Assembly (NCBI GenBank): GCA_964597035.1
Contig: CAZQWM010000007.1
Coordinates: 1 to 64,000 of the forward strand
Length of the DNA: 64,000 bases
Reading direction: 5' to 3'
Source of the DNA: Fen-1362 sp964597035
Lineage (GTDB): Bacteria; Planctomycetota; Phycisphaerae; Sedimentisphaerales; Anaerobacaceae
Below, piece after piece: positions 50,404 to 59,201 of the stretch. Under the pieces are notes generated by a model. The model ran no database searches. It saw only the letters and a list, made by a program, of their open reading frames with translations, and was not told the origin of the DNA. Numbering within the stretch: position 1 is the stretch's first letter; each line of letters begins with the position of its first letter. The position numbers were made by a program, and so were the translations under genes.

Positions 50404-51384
50404 TTAAAGCTCATCAGCTAAGGATTCATTCCACCAGTCCGGCTCCCGGAAATATCGCTTAAGCATCATCGCAGCATTGACACCATCGCCTACGGCGGTA
50501 GCAAGCTGCATAGCAGCACCGATTCTGCAGTCGCCGGCAACAAAGACACCGGGAACAGCAGTCCTAAGGTATGCGCAATCGCATTTAATGTAGCCATTTT
50601 CATTCAGCTCGACAAAACCCTTCAAGAAGCCAGTGTTGGGGACCATTCCAATGAATATAAAAACGCCGTCACAGGGATAGTCTTGTTCAGAACCATTCTT
50701 GACGTTTTTCAATCGAACGGACTCAACTTTGTCTTTTCCCTGAATTGCTGTGGCGATTGTGCTGTATTTTATTATCAGATTGGTATTCGGCTCCTTGGCC
50801 TTGGCCAGCAGTTCTTCCTGAAGCACCTTTGTCGCCCGAAACTCGTCTCTGCGGTGAATCAGTGTTACCTTCGATGCATATTGGCACAGGTGCAGAGTAT
50901 CTTCAACCGCGGTGTTGCCACCCCCTATCGCCACCACGGCCTTGCCCTTGAAAAAAGGAGCGTCGCACGTTCCACAGTAGCTGACGCCTGCGCCGGCGCT
51001 GCGAAATTTGTCTTCGCCGGGAACACCGAGCTTGCGATAGTCGCTGCCGGGTGAAAGTATGACCGAGCGAGTAATGTATTTGTCTTCGTCGCAGGTAACT
51101 TCGACATCGCCGTTGTCGAGCTTTCTAAGGGCAGTTACCTCGGCTCCGGTTTTAATTTCGGCGCCGAAGCTAACGGCCTGGTTTTGCATTCTTCCGATAA
51201 GCTCCGGTCCGCCTATACGCTCGAAGCCGGGATAGTTTTCGATCCTGTCTGTAGTATTGATTTGGCCGCCGGGCATAAACTTTTCGAGTATCAGTGTTCT
51301 CAGCCGGTCTCTCGAAGTATAAAGCGCCGCAGCCAGCCCCGCAGGTCCGGCACCGACTATTATACAATCGTATTTGTCCGCCAT
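50404..51384 (-). CDS. trxB: thioredoxin reductase
   Basis: The 326-residue flavoprotein has the FAD motif IIVGAGPAGLAAALYTSRDR, the NADPH motif AVVAIGGGNTAVEDTLHLC, the redox pair in SYCGTCDAPFFKGKAV (CGTC instead of the common CATC), and the closing GVFVAGDCRIGAAMQLATAV. It passes electrons from NADPH to thioredoxin (trxA at 45663-45989). It is transcribed alone on the minus strand. Confidence 0.95.
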   Translation of the reverse strand: MADKYDCIIVGAGPAGLAAALYTSRDRLRTLILEKFMPGGQINTTDRIENYPGFERIGGPELIGRMQNQAVSFGAEIKTGAEVTALRKLDNGDVEVTCDEDKYITRSVILSPGSDYRKLGVPGEDKFRSAGAGVSYCGTCDAPFFKGKAVVAIGGGNTAVEDTLHLCQYASKVTLIHRRDEFRATKVLQEELLAKAKEPNTNLIIKYSTIATAIQGKDKVESVRLKNVKNGSEQDYPCDGVFIFIGMVPNTGFLKGFVELNENGYIKCDCAYLRTAVPGVFVAGDCRIGAAMQLATAVGDGVNAAMMLKRYFREPDWWNESLADEL

Positions 51385-51597
51385 AAGTACTCCCTGTCAG
51401 CTAAAACGTATTATCTTAAACAGGTAAAATATCAATGCGAGGCAGGATAGCAAAGTTTGCAGGTAACTTCCAGAGCATTCCTTCACATTTGATTGTCGCT
51501 CAATATCGCCGGCACAAGATGGTTGATACAGTTCTTTCGGCGGTGTATAGTGACTCGACAGGACGATTTATTAACGGATTTTTAATGGAGGCGTCAG

Positions 51598-54033
51598 GTG
51601 CGAACCATCAGGAACATAACCATATTATTATGTATATCGGCGGTTACAGCAGGCGCGGGCAAGCCGGAAAAGCATACGGCGGGCAAGCGAATGAGGATGC
51701 TGGAAAGCTCACTGAAACAACGGGATGCCAACCAGCCCGATTCAAACGATATCAGCGAATACTATGGATTCGGCGAGATGGAGATAATCAAGCTGGACTA
51801 CGGCATCCAGAGCTTGCTGATTGCGGACTTCGACGGCGACGGGCGAAACGATATCGCGGTCGCCAATAACACCAAAGCCGGCATCGAGATTCTGCTGCAA
51901 AAAGACAAACCCGGCTCCGAAGAACAGGAAGTGGCCGTAGACCCGAATGATGAGGACATAAATGCGCTGGTTGGCCTGAGCCGGTTCCGCAGGCAGACCG
52001 TGCCGGTTTCACAAAGAATATACAGCTTGGTTGCCGGCGACCTGAATGCGGACGGACTGGTCGATCTGGCATTTTACGGTGAGCCGAGAGGACTGTACGT
52101 AATGCTGCAAAAACCCGACAAAGAGAAAGAGCAAAAGAATCCCGCCTGGCAGACAAAAAAACGCATCGCTATTGACGACGCTTTGCCGAGCGAGAATGCT
52201 CTTGTCTGTGCGGATATAAACAACGACGGGAAAAAGGATTTGATTCTGGCCAGCTTAAATACGGTTTACATAGTGCTGCAAAAGCAAGACGGGACATTAG
52301 CCGAGCCGGTTAAATACGCAAGCGCTGCGAGAATTCTCGGAGTCGATGCGGGCGACCTGAACGGCGACGACAAATGCGACCTGATTGCCGTGACCGACGA
52401 CGCAGACCGGCCGATTCATGTTCGGCTCGGACAGCAGACGAATCAATTAGGTCCCCAGATGCGGCTTTTCATCGAAAGGCCGCTTGCGCTGGAACTCTCG
52501 GATATCGACGGTAAAAAGGGAGCGGAAGTCGTTACTATAGACGCGGTGAGCAGACGGCTGGTCTGTTACGAGTTTATCGCCGACGAATCGCAGGATGAAG
52601 ACTGGCCCGTGCTCTTTTATCCCCTAACTGCGGGTAAAGACAGTGACAAGCGAGACCTCGTAATCGGGGACATAGACGGCGACGGACTTTCGGACGTGGT
52701 ATTAAGCGAGCCGGGCGCAGCAGAGCTTGTCTGGTATAAGCAGATTGCCGGCGTGGGGCTGGCGGAGCCGGAGAGATTCCCCGCCCTGGCAGGAACGGAC
52801 ACACTATCTATCACAGACATCGACGACGACGGCCGCAATGAAATCGGCGTGCTGAGCGTTCAGGAAAAGGTCATTGGGATAAGCAGATTCGAGGAAGGGA
52901 GATTGTCTTTTCCTCAAGCCATCGATATACCTGGTGAGCCGCTGGCTATGGAGCTTACGGATGTGGACGCCGATGGTGCGATAGATTGTATATATATCGC
53001 CCGGTCGCAAAAGGACACGAGGTCGTTCGGCGTAATCTATGACGTAGCCCAAGCAAATCGGACCGATGTGAACAGCGTCATGGAGGTTGAACTGAAACGG
53101 CTGGTTGCCAATCCGCAGGGTATCAAAGCAGTTGACGTTGACCAGGACGGACTAAAAGACGTGCTCGTTTTTATCAGATACGAGCTACCCATTCTGATTC
53201 GCCAGACAGAGAAAAGAACTTTTGAAGTCGTAGACTCTCCGGGAGCGCAGACGAGCTTGATTAAAGAGGCGATGGTCCGCTCAACCGCAGTATCTGACAT
53301 TGACGGCCGGGCCGGTGATGAGCTACTGGTAGCACAGAACAATTTTGCCCGGAGCATGGTCCTCTCAGACGGAAGCTGGACCGTTATCGACCAGTACAAC
53401 GCCAAAAGCGCCGAGAACCGGATTTCGGCGGTTGCAGTCGTGCATCTCAAAGGCAGTCCGACAGAGACCCCTGCAATACTGCTGCTGGATGGATACAAGG
53501 GTCGGCTTCAGATTCTTTCAGCGGGCGATGACAAAACTTACCGCTTCGATAAAGAGCTTGATGTGGGAACATGGAACGCTGCAGCGGGAATAAAGATGAT
53601 GCTCGCCTCGCTGACAGGGGCAACAGAGACAGATATTGTGCTGTTTGACAGCGAGAAATTCGCGATTGTTGTCCCGCCGGGCGCGGGCACCTTGCAGCCG
53701 GGGCTGGAGCAGAAGCTCAGCTACGAGACGAAGATTAAGGACGGCAGCTACGGCAATTTTACCACCGGTGACATAAACGGCGACGGGCTGGTGGATATCA
53801 TAATGGTCGAATACAAACACAATCACATTGAGATACTGGCGCTGGATTCGACGTGCAGAGCAATACCTGCGATGCGGTTCAAGATATTCGAGGACAAAAG
53901 TTACCGCGAAATGAGACCGAGGCAGACGGCTGTTGAGCCGCGACAGCTCAAGGTCGCAGATGTTACCGGCGACGGCAAAGCGGACCTCGTAACCGTCATA
54001 CACGACAGGATAATCGTCTATCCCCAGGATTGA
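51598..54033 (+). CDS. secreted FG-GAP / VCBS repeat protein
   Basis: Starts at GTG, seven bases after GGAGG, with a signal peptide (IRNITILLCISAVTAGAG). The 811-residue body contains at least ten calcium-binding-like repeats of the FG-GAP type, e.g. DFDGDGRNDIAVANN, DLNADGLVDLAFYG, DINNDGKKDLILAS, DIDGDGLSDVVLSE, DINGDGLVDIIMVE and DVTGDGKADLVTVI. Such repeats fold as beta-propellers on the cell surface. No catalytic domain is present. It stands just upstream of mnmA (28 bp) with no functional link. Confidence 0.85.
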   Translation: MRTIRNITILLCISAVTAGAGKPEKHTAGKRMRMLESSLKQRDANQPDSNDISEYYGFGEMEIIKLDYGIQSLLIADFDGDGRNDIAVANNTKAGIEILLQKDKPGSEEQEVAVDPNDEDINALVGLSRFRRQTVPVSQRIYSLVAGDLNADGLVDLAFYGEPRGLYVMLQKPDKEKEQKNPAWQTKKRIAIDDALPSENALVCADINNDGKKDLILASLNTVYIVLQKQDGTLAEPVKYASAARILGVDAGDLNGDDKCDLIAVTDDADRPIHVRLGQQTNQLGPQMRLFIERPLALELSDIDGKKGAEVVTIDAVSRRLVCYEFIADESQDEDWPVLFYPLTAGKDSDKRDLVIGDIDGDGLSDVVLSEPGAAELVWYKQIAGVGLAEPERFPALAGTDTLSITDIDDDGRNEIGVLSVQEKVIGISRFEEGRLSFPQAIDIPGEPLAMELTDVDADGAIDCIYIARSQKDTRSFGVIYDVAQANRTDVNSVMEVELKRLVANPQGIKAVDVDQDGLKDVLVFIRYELPILIRQTEKRTFEVVDSPGAQTSLIKEAMVRSTAVSDIDGRAGDELLVAQNNFARSMVLSDGSWTVIDQYNAKSAENRISAVAVVHLKGSPTETPAILLLDGYKGRLQILSAGDDKTYRFDKELDVGTWNAAAGIKMMLASLTGATETDIVLFDSEKFAIVVPPGAGTLQPGLEQKLSYETKIKDGSYGNFTTGDINGDGLVDIIMVEYKHNHIEILALDSTCRAIPAMRFKIFEDKSYREMRPRQTAVEPRQLKVADVTGDGKADLVTVIHDRIIVYPQD

Positions 54034-54061
54034 GTTATACTACAAAATCGCGTCGAACAAG

Positions 54062-55117
54062 ATGGGCAAAAAAGGAATCAGGGTCCTCGTTGCGCTGAGC
54101 GGCGGAGTGGATAGCTCCACCGCTGCGGCGATTTTATTACGGGCCGGCTACGATTGCTCGGGCGTTTTTATGATAACGCACGACAGTGCAGAACAGGCCC
54201 AGTCGTCAGCTCAACAGGCGGCAAAACAACTGGGTATCGAATTGCACGTGCTGGATGTCCGCGATGATTTCGAGCAAATCATCAAGTACTTTTGCGACGA
54301 ATACAAAGCCGGCAGGACACCGAATCCCTGTGTGGTGTGCAACAAGCTTATGAAGTTCGGCAAACTATGGGAATTCGCAAAGAGCACGGGCGCGGAGTTT
54401 CTGGCGACGGGACATTATGCAAGAATCCTGCCGACGAAAGATGGCAAAGGACTATTCAGAGCAGTCGACGAAATGAAAGACCAGTCCTATGCGCTGGCGA
54501 TGATTGATAGAGGGATACTCGAACACATCATTCTGCCTATGGGCCAACTCACAAAGACGCAAACACGGCAAATTGCAAAAGAGCTGGGACTATCAACAGC
54601 GAGCAGCAGGGAATCACAGGAAATTTGCTTCATCCCTGATAACAACCATATTGCTTTTCTCGAAAATCGTTGCCCGGAAATGGTCAGCAAAGGCAAAGTT
54701 ATTGATATTAACGGCCGGGTGCTGGGCGAACACAACGGTATTCACCGCTTCACCATCGGCCAGCGGCGTGGCGTGCGAATCGCCATGGGCCAGCCCTGGT
54801 ATGTCGTAAAAATCGACGCGGAAACAAACACCGTAACTCTTGGCCCCAAGGACGAGATTATGCACAAAGAGCTTGTAGCTGATGAAGTCAACTGGTTAAT
54901 GAAAGAACCAGCGTCGGCTCTCAGAGCAAAGGTGAAGATTCGCTACAACGCAAAAGGTATCGATGCAACCGTGACCCCACAAGGCCGCAGGGCCGGCATC
55001 GAGCTCGACGAGCCTGTGGCGGCGATAACGCCGGGGCAATTGGCTGTCTTCTATATCCAGGAACAAACCAATATGCGGGTTGCAGGGGCCAGCTGGATAG
55101 AGAAAGCAGCTAATTAA
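54062..55117 (+). CDS. mnmA: tRNA-specific 2-thiouridylase
   Basis: MnmA places sulfur on U34 of Lys, Glu and Gln tRNAs. The 351-residue protein has the PP loop VLVALSGGVDSSTAAAIL, the first catalytic Cys in NPCVVCNKLMKFG, the TGHYARI motif, the second Cys in RESQEICFIPDNN, and the C-terminal domain HRFTIGQRRGVRIAMGQPWY. Length is normal. Confidence 0.96.
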   Translation: MGKKGIRVLVALSGGVDSSTAAAILLRAGYDCSGVFMITHDSAEQAQSSAQQAAKQLGIELHVLDVRDDFEQIIKYFCDEYKAGRTPNPCVVCNKLMKFGKLWEFAKSTGAEFLATGHYARILPTKDGKGLFRAVDEMKDQSYALAMIDRGILEHIILPMGQLTKTQTRQIAKELGLSTASSRESQEICFIPDNNHIAFLENRCPEMVSKGKVIDINGRVLGEHNGIHRFTIGQRRGVRIAMGQPWYVVKIDAETNTVTLGPKDEIMHKELVADEVNWLMKEPASALRAKVKIRYNAKGIDATVTPQGRRAGIELDEPVAAITPGQLAVFYIQEQTNMRVAGASWIEKAAN

Positions 55118-55312
55118 CATTTTCAGAATGCAAAAATGCGGCTTTTTGGAAACTGTTTGAAATGCTTGACCCGTTTATATAAACGCCCCATATTAACAGC
55201 CGGCATATGCCATTGTACCAGGCAGAAACTTCTTTATAAGCCCCTATAAATACAGAACTTACAGCAACTGCCCTCGACTGGCCAAATTTTTTCACATCCT
55301 ATAACATTTTTC

Positions 55313-55342
55313 TTGACATAAACCTGGTAAATCTGCTATGCT
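55313..55342 (+). promoter_or_regulatory. promoter of the PEP-CTERM gene
   Basis: A perfect TTGACA (55313-55318) and TATGCT (55337-55342) are 18 bp apart. Transcription from here would give a leader of about 285 nt before the ATG at 55634. Confidence 0.65.
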
Positions 55343-55392
55343 TAGAGTTGCCAAGAGTAGCATATCAAATGTGTAGATATAGTGGTTCTGTT

Positions 55393-55523
55393 GGCTCCCT
55401 CGAGAGGAGGGTTAGCCAAAACGCTAAAGCAGTTGCGTGCGTTGGTTTCTGTTGAACAAGCACAAGGTTAAATGGTGAAAGTCAAATTAGTGCTTGTTTG
55501 ATGTTATTCGAGGCAGGCGCAAC
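55393..55523 (+). promoter_or_regulatory. structured 5' leader of the PEP-CTERM gene
   Basis: Three helices are seen: GGCTCCCTC (55393-55401) with GAGGG and AGCC (55407-55417); AACAAGCAC (55455-55463) with GTGCTTGTT (55490-55498), a perfect 9-bp stem; and GTTGCG (55432-55437) with CGCAAC (55518-55523), which would enclose the second. This nested layout is riboswitch-like. I cannot assign it to a known class. Confidence 0.5.
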
Positions 55524-55633
55524 GTGTGGGTGATGAGTTTGTTTGTGTCCGCCGAGAATGACAGGATTCTTTGGCTTGTTGCCAAGACATCGAAAGAAGA
55601 GAGTAACAAAGAACCGAAGAAGGAGGAGTAGAT

Positions 55634-56302
55634 ATGTGTAGAAAGTTAGTTTTGCTTTGTCTTTTAGCTGCTCTTACGAGCACAAGTTATGGTGTCGACC
55701 TCGTTATAGGCGACTGGGAAGACGATAGTGGCGATGGATGGATTGACTGGGGTAGCAAGGAATCGATTGCTGCTCCCGCAAGCCCCAACGATGTTGCCGC
55801 GTACGCCTTTTACCAGACAGTGGGCGTCACCCTTCACGACTATTCCCTGGGAGTGTCCCAAGCTGGATGGGGTCAGAGCTTAGCCAAACAGTTAAACGCC
55901 GCTGAAAGAGCCGCTTTTATGGCCGGCAACACGTTCACCGTCGACTTTTCGGTCGCGGTCGAGCCCGGTGACCCCTGTGCAGCCGGCTGGACCGAGCTGT
56001 ATGAGGTCGCTATGAATGCCGCAGGTCCCGGTTGGACAGCTATGGACGGCGTTCCCGCGTGTCAATACTACTGGTATACGGATGCAGCCGAGCGGACGAC
56101 AACGGTCGTGATAGATTACACCGATTTCCGCGAGGCAATCACGGGTACCGACTACATTGAGATAATCCTCGCGCTGAATACAGGCGGTGGCGCACCTCCG
56201 GAGATGTACTTCGATAATGCAAGGTTGAGTGGTGTTCCTGAGCCGACAACGATCGCACTGCTGGGTCTGGGCAGTCTGGCGTTGCTCCGCAGGAAACGGT
56301 AG
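55634..56302 (+). CDS. PEP-CTERM sorting-domain protein
   Basis: The 222-residue protein has a signal peptide (LVLLCLLAALTSTSYG) and ends in the PEP-CTERM signal: VPEPTTIALLGLGSLALLRR and K-R. PEP-CTERM proteins are exported and cut by exosortase at the membrane, often ending up in extracellular polymer or at the surface. The 180-residue middle has Trp- and Gly-rich segments (VIGDWEDDSGDGWIDWGSKE) and no named domain. A strong AAGGAGG site precedes the ATG. No exosortase is in the window. Confidence 0.9.
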   Translation: MCRKLVLLCLLAALTSTSYGVDLVIGDWEDDSGDGWIDWGSKESIAAPASPNDVAAYAFYQTVGVTLHDYSLGVSQAGWGQSLAKQLNAAERAAFMAGNTFTVDFSVAVEPGDPCAAGWTELYEVAMNAAGPGWTAMDGVPACQYYWYTDAAERTTTVVIDYTDFREAITGTDYIEIILALNTGGGAPPEMYFDNARLSGVPEPTTIALLGLGSLALLRRKR

Positions 56303-56336
56303 CTCTTAGCTACAAAGGCAAGTTAGTTAGTTCTAT

Positions 56337-56380
56337 CGGGGCCTGCTCCGAGAAATTGGGGCAGGCCCCGGTTGTTTTAT
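56337..56380 (+). terminator. intrinsic terminator after the PEP-CTERM gene
   Basis: CGGGGCCTGCTCC (56337-56349) and GGGGCAGGCCCCG (56358-56370) form a stem of about 13 bp with an 8-nt loop, followed by GTTGTTTTAT. This is a textbook rho-independent terminator. Confidence 0.85.
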
Positions 56381-56711
56381 CACAGGCCCGATAAATTTCC
56401 CCGTCGAGGAAACTCCCCTGTAGGCTCATTTCCAAACCTCTTAAATCCCCTTTGGCCAGGGCACTTCAAGCATTCCCTGCCGGAGGATTATCGGTCCAGC
56501 CCCGCCTAACCGGCCCCCTGCCATTAGAACAATGGACTGCTAATTTTGCATAGCAACAATCTGCTATTATACTTTAAATAAATGCCGATAAGAGCGAGAA
56601 GAGGCATAGCTCCACACGCACCCGCATCCGGGATAAGCCTTGAGCGCGTGGCGTAATCCCAGCGCAGGCAAAATATAAGAATCTGCAAGAAGACTCAAAG
56701 GAGAATATCAA
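56381..56711. other. leader region upstream of the pseudopilin genes
   Basis: No gene. A GC-rich structure is possible: CCACACGC (56612-56619) with GCGCGTGG (56644-56651; one A-C mismatch) enclosing CCCG/CGGG (56621-56624 with 56629-56632). It lies about 60 bp before the prepilin start. No riboswitch class is recognised. Confidence 0.4.
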
Positions 56712-57164
56712 GTGAATCCAACAAGAAAACCAGCCGAGCGTTACATATTGCACCCCGAGACGCCTTTTGCGGCAAAGTACAGGCGAGTACGTGGCGTAAG
56801 TTTAATTGAAGTAATGATAGCCGCTCTGATTCTGGTAATCGCCATTATCGGCACATCGGGCACCTATGTCTCAGGACGACAACATATCGTAGGCCGGCGG
56901 TATTACCAGGGAGCAGCGCAACTGGCTTCCGAGCGAATTGAACAGCTTAAAGCCGCTGGTTACGAGAACATAGCCGAAGGTGTAAGCGAGGAGTCAGACC
57001 TCTCAGTCGGCGGCGTGGTCTATGTGAGGCGAACTTCAATAGCACTGTCGGCAGAGCCAACTCCGTCGATTCCCAAGCCCTGCAAAAAGGCCACAGTGAC
57101 TATCGAATGGACGATAGGAACCCAACTGCGACAAGCGAGTCTTGTAACTTATATAGGGCCCTGA
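56712..57164 (+). CDS. type IV pilin-like protein (prepilin, GspI/PilV type)
   Basis: The 150-residue protein has a leader of about 30 residues ending at RGVSLIEVMIAALILVIAII, a prepilin peptidase site (Gly before the hydrophobic helix, Glu at +5). The remaining part is short and globular (YYQGAAQLASERIEQLKAAG). It resembles minor pseudopilins such as GspI/PilV. It starts at GTG and is first in a plus-strand block of four. Confidence 0.85.
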   Translation: MNPTRKPAERYILHPETPFAAKYRRVRGVSLIEVMIAALILVIAIIGTSGTYVSGRQHIVGRRYYQGAAQLASERIEQLKAAGYENIAEGVSEESDLSVGGVVYVRRTSIALSAEPTPSIPKPCKKATVTIEWTIGTQLRQASLVTYIGP

Positions 57165-57167
57165 CCT

Positions 57168-57653
57168 ATGCGCAAAACAAAATCCCCAAATCGGACCGGC
57201 CTGACGCTGGTAGAGCTGGTAGTAGCCCTGGCCGCTGCAGTTATGGTCATATTTGCTACGGCTATCATGCTGGTCGCCGGAGAAAAGTCCTGGGACCGCA
57301 GCATGCAGCTGGCCAATCTGCGAAGAGATGCGGCAAACGCAATGCTCGAAATGAAGCGGGCGATGAGGTCCGGCAGTCTGGCAGAACTCGACACGGATGA
57401 CGAAGGAGTAACAATACACACCCCAGGCGGATGGGTACATTACTGGTTTGACCCCGGCACAAACGACCTGATATACCAACTTGAGGGAGGCGATCCGCAG
57501 ATGTTATTGGACGGCACAGCGCAGTCAGTCGATTTCGAGCTGGCCGGCACTGCCAACAACGCGGTCAGCGTTAAAATTCAACTACAGGACGGAGACTGCC
57601 AAGTGCAGTTCTCAACCACGACAATGATGCGAAATCACGTAGCAGGAACCTGA
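57168..57653 (+). CDS. type IV pilin-like protein (GspJ/PilW type)
   Basis: The 161-residue protein has the prepilin motif RTGLTLVELVVALAAAVMVI with Glu at +5, and a C-terminal part with LANLRRDAANAMLEMKRAMR, fitting a minor pseudopilin of the GspJ/PilW type. It begins 4 bp after the preceding gene, so the two are co-expressed. Confidence 0.85.
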   Translation: MRKTKSPNRTGLTLVELVVALAAAVMVIFATAIMLVAGEKSWDRSMQLANLRRDAANAMLEMKRAMRSGSLAELDTDDEGVTIHTPGGWVHYWFDPGTNDLIYQLEGGDPQMLLDGTAQSVDFELAGTANNAVSVKIQLQDGDCQVQFSTTTMMRNHVAGT

Positions 57654-57666
57654 AGGAGGGTTTTAT

Positions 57667-59184
57667 ATGCTCAGAAAACAAAAAGGTGCGGTGCTGCCAT
57701 TAGTTGTATTAATGACCATAATTTTTGCAATTCTGGGTATTGCACTGCTGCGCCTGGCTGAAAACGAAATATCGCTGACCAGAATCGACGTGGACAAAAC
57801 CAAGGCCTTTTATCTCGCCGAGACAGGTCTGGCGAAGCTGAGCGAAACGCTGACGGGCGACGCCACAATTAACACGGATGAGGTTTTCGAAGGCACAACC
57901 GAACAAGGCAACTATCAGGTCGAATTCGACATCATTGGAAGTACAGTTTACGCGGTCTCAACAGGCACATCCGGAACAGTCGATAAGAAAATACGCGTGC
58001 AAGTATCATTTCTTGCGCCTCCTTTCGAGGATGCCGTGTATGCGAGGAACGGCAGCGGAAAAAACTGGTCTTTTATGCTGAGAGGAAAAGGCGACCCTGT
58101 CGCGACAAAAAGCGGTGAAAAAGGAGGACGTGATATAATCAGAGGAAATATATCTGTGGATGGAGATGCATATTTCTTTGAAGAAAGCAGCGTAAATCCC
58201 GCACCCGCCCCCAATATATGGGGTCTGGCCGGAGATGTCAGCGCAACCGGAGGTATCTCTGTTCTGGATAGTGCCAGCATATCGGGTGCGACGAGCCCAT
58301 TCGGCGAGGAACCACCGCCGGTTGACCTGACAGAAATGGATTATGCGAATAATAATACTCACAACGTATCGCAGATATTCCAGGCCGCCGGCGTTACATC
58401 CGGAACACTGCCTTCAGGCAATGAGCTGCGTGATATCTTCGTGATAAATCCTTCAAACAGAAGTGCCGAATGCAGCAGCACCACCGGCAACGACTACTTC
58501 CTCGAACCGACAAAGGTCACAGGAGGCGGAAGCCAGAAAGATGCGACGACACCGCTGCATCTTGGTAATGAAAGGGTATACTACATCGACGGAGACGTGT
58601 GGATACATAATCAGGTGACATACGGTTTTCTCGTGGACGGAAAAGTAACAATCGTCGCGACCGGCGACATACATATCAGCGACAATGTCAAATACGCCGA
58701 CGACAGCAGCATTCTGGGCCTTATAGCACTCGGCAAGTACGACAACTCCGGCCAGCTGACAAGCGGAGGAAACGTATACTTCGGTGACCCGCGTTATGGA
58801 ACGATGTACACTGTTTCAGCACTAATGTTTGCAGGCAATGATTTCCTTTACAGCACTGATGCGGTTTCCCGCGCAGTAGGCGAGCCAACAACAGGTTTTA
58901 CCGTCAACGGCAGCTTTGCCGCTATGAATCAGGTCTTGGTCGAGCGGGACTGGTACACAAAAGGCACCATAGCAAGACCGGCACGCTATAACTCCATAAC
59001 CAATCAATGGATTGATTCCGAGACGGGGACGGCACTAACCTCTACGGAAATCACCTCTCTCAGGCATTATCAAATGATTGTCAATTATGATGAGAGAGTT
59101 AGAAACGCTGATACACAGCCCCCGGGCCTGCCACGAGGCGGCACGGGAATTTTCACCGGCTTCTCAAACTGGGAAGAGCTGTAA
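57667..59184 (+). CDS. PilX-like protein with large C-terminal domain, copy 1
   Basis: The 505-residue protein begins with a hydrophobic N-terminal helix (GAVLPLVVLMTIIFAILGIA) followed by DVDKTKAFYLAETGLAKLSE, the start of PilX/GspK-like pilus proteins that lack a strict prepilin site. The long remainder, about 440 residues, has no recognised domain; it is Gly/Asn-rich with phrases such as GGRDIIRGNISVDGDAYFFE and MDYANNNTHNVSQIFQAAGV. A strong GGAGG precedes the ATG. The next gene is a close paralog. Confidence 0.75.
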   Translation: MLRKQKGAVLPLVVLMTIIFAILGIALLRLAENEISLTRIDVDKTKAFYLAETGLAKLSETLTGDATINTDEVFEGTTEQGNYQVEFDIIGSTVYAVSTGTSGTVDKKIRVQVSFLAPPFEDAVYARNGSGKNWSFMLRGKGDPVATKSGEKGGRDIIRGNISVDGDAYFFEESSVNPAPAPNIWGLAGDVSATGGISVLDSASISGATSPFGEEPPPVDLTEMDYANNNTHNVSQIFQAAGVTSGTLPSGNELRDIFVINPSNRSAECSSTTGNDYFLEPTKVTGGGSQKDATTPLHLGNERVYYIDGDVWIHNQVTYGFLVDGKVTIVATGDIHISDNVKYADDSSILGLIALGKYDNSGQLTSGGNVYFGDPRYGTMYTVSALMFAGNDFLYSTDAVSRAVGEPTTGFTVNGSFAAMNQVLVERDWYTKGTIARPARYNSITNQWIDSETGTALTSTEITSLRHYQMIVNYDERVRNADTQPPGLPRGGTGIFTGFSNWEEL

Positions 59185-59201
59185 CCGGCTGAAAGACAGT
59201 T

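Larger units (their letters stand above)
55118..55633. other. intergenic region holding the PEP-CTERM promoter and leader
   Basis: No protein-coding gene. From about 55313 it holds a promoter and from 55349 a leader of roughly 285 nt with several hairpins. The first 190 bp, after mnmA, show nothing recognisable. Confidence 0.5.

Noticed and set aside
51435..51869. A 144-codon open frame overlapping the FG-GAP gene start
   Set aside because: The frame of the FG-GAP protein has the signal peptide, GTG and GGAGG; the other frame is its shadow.
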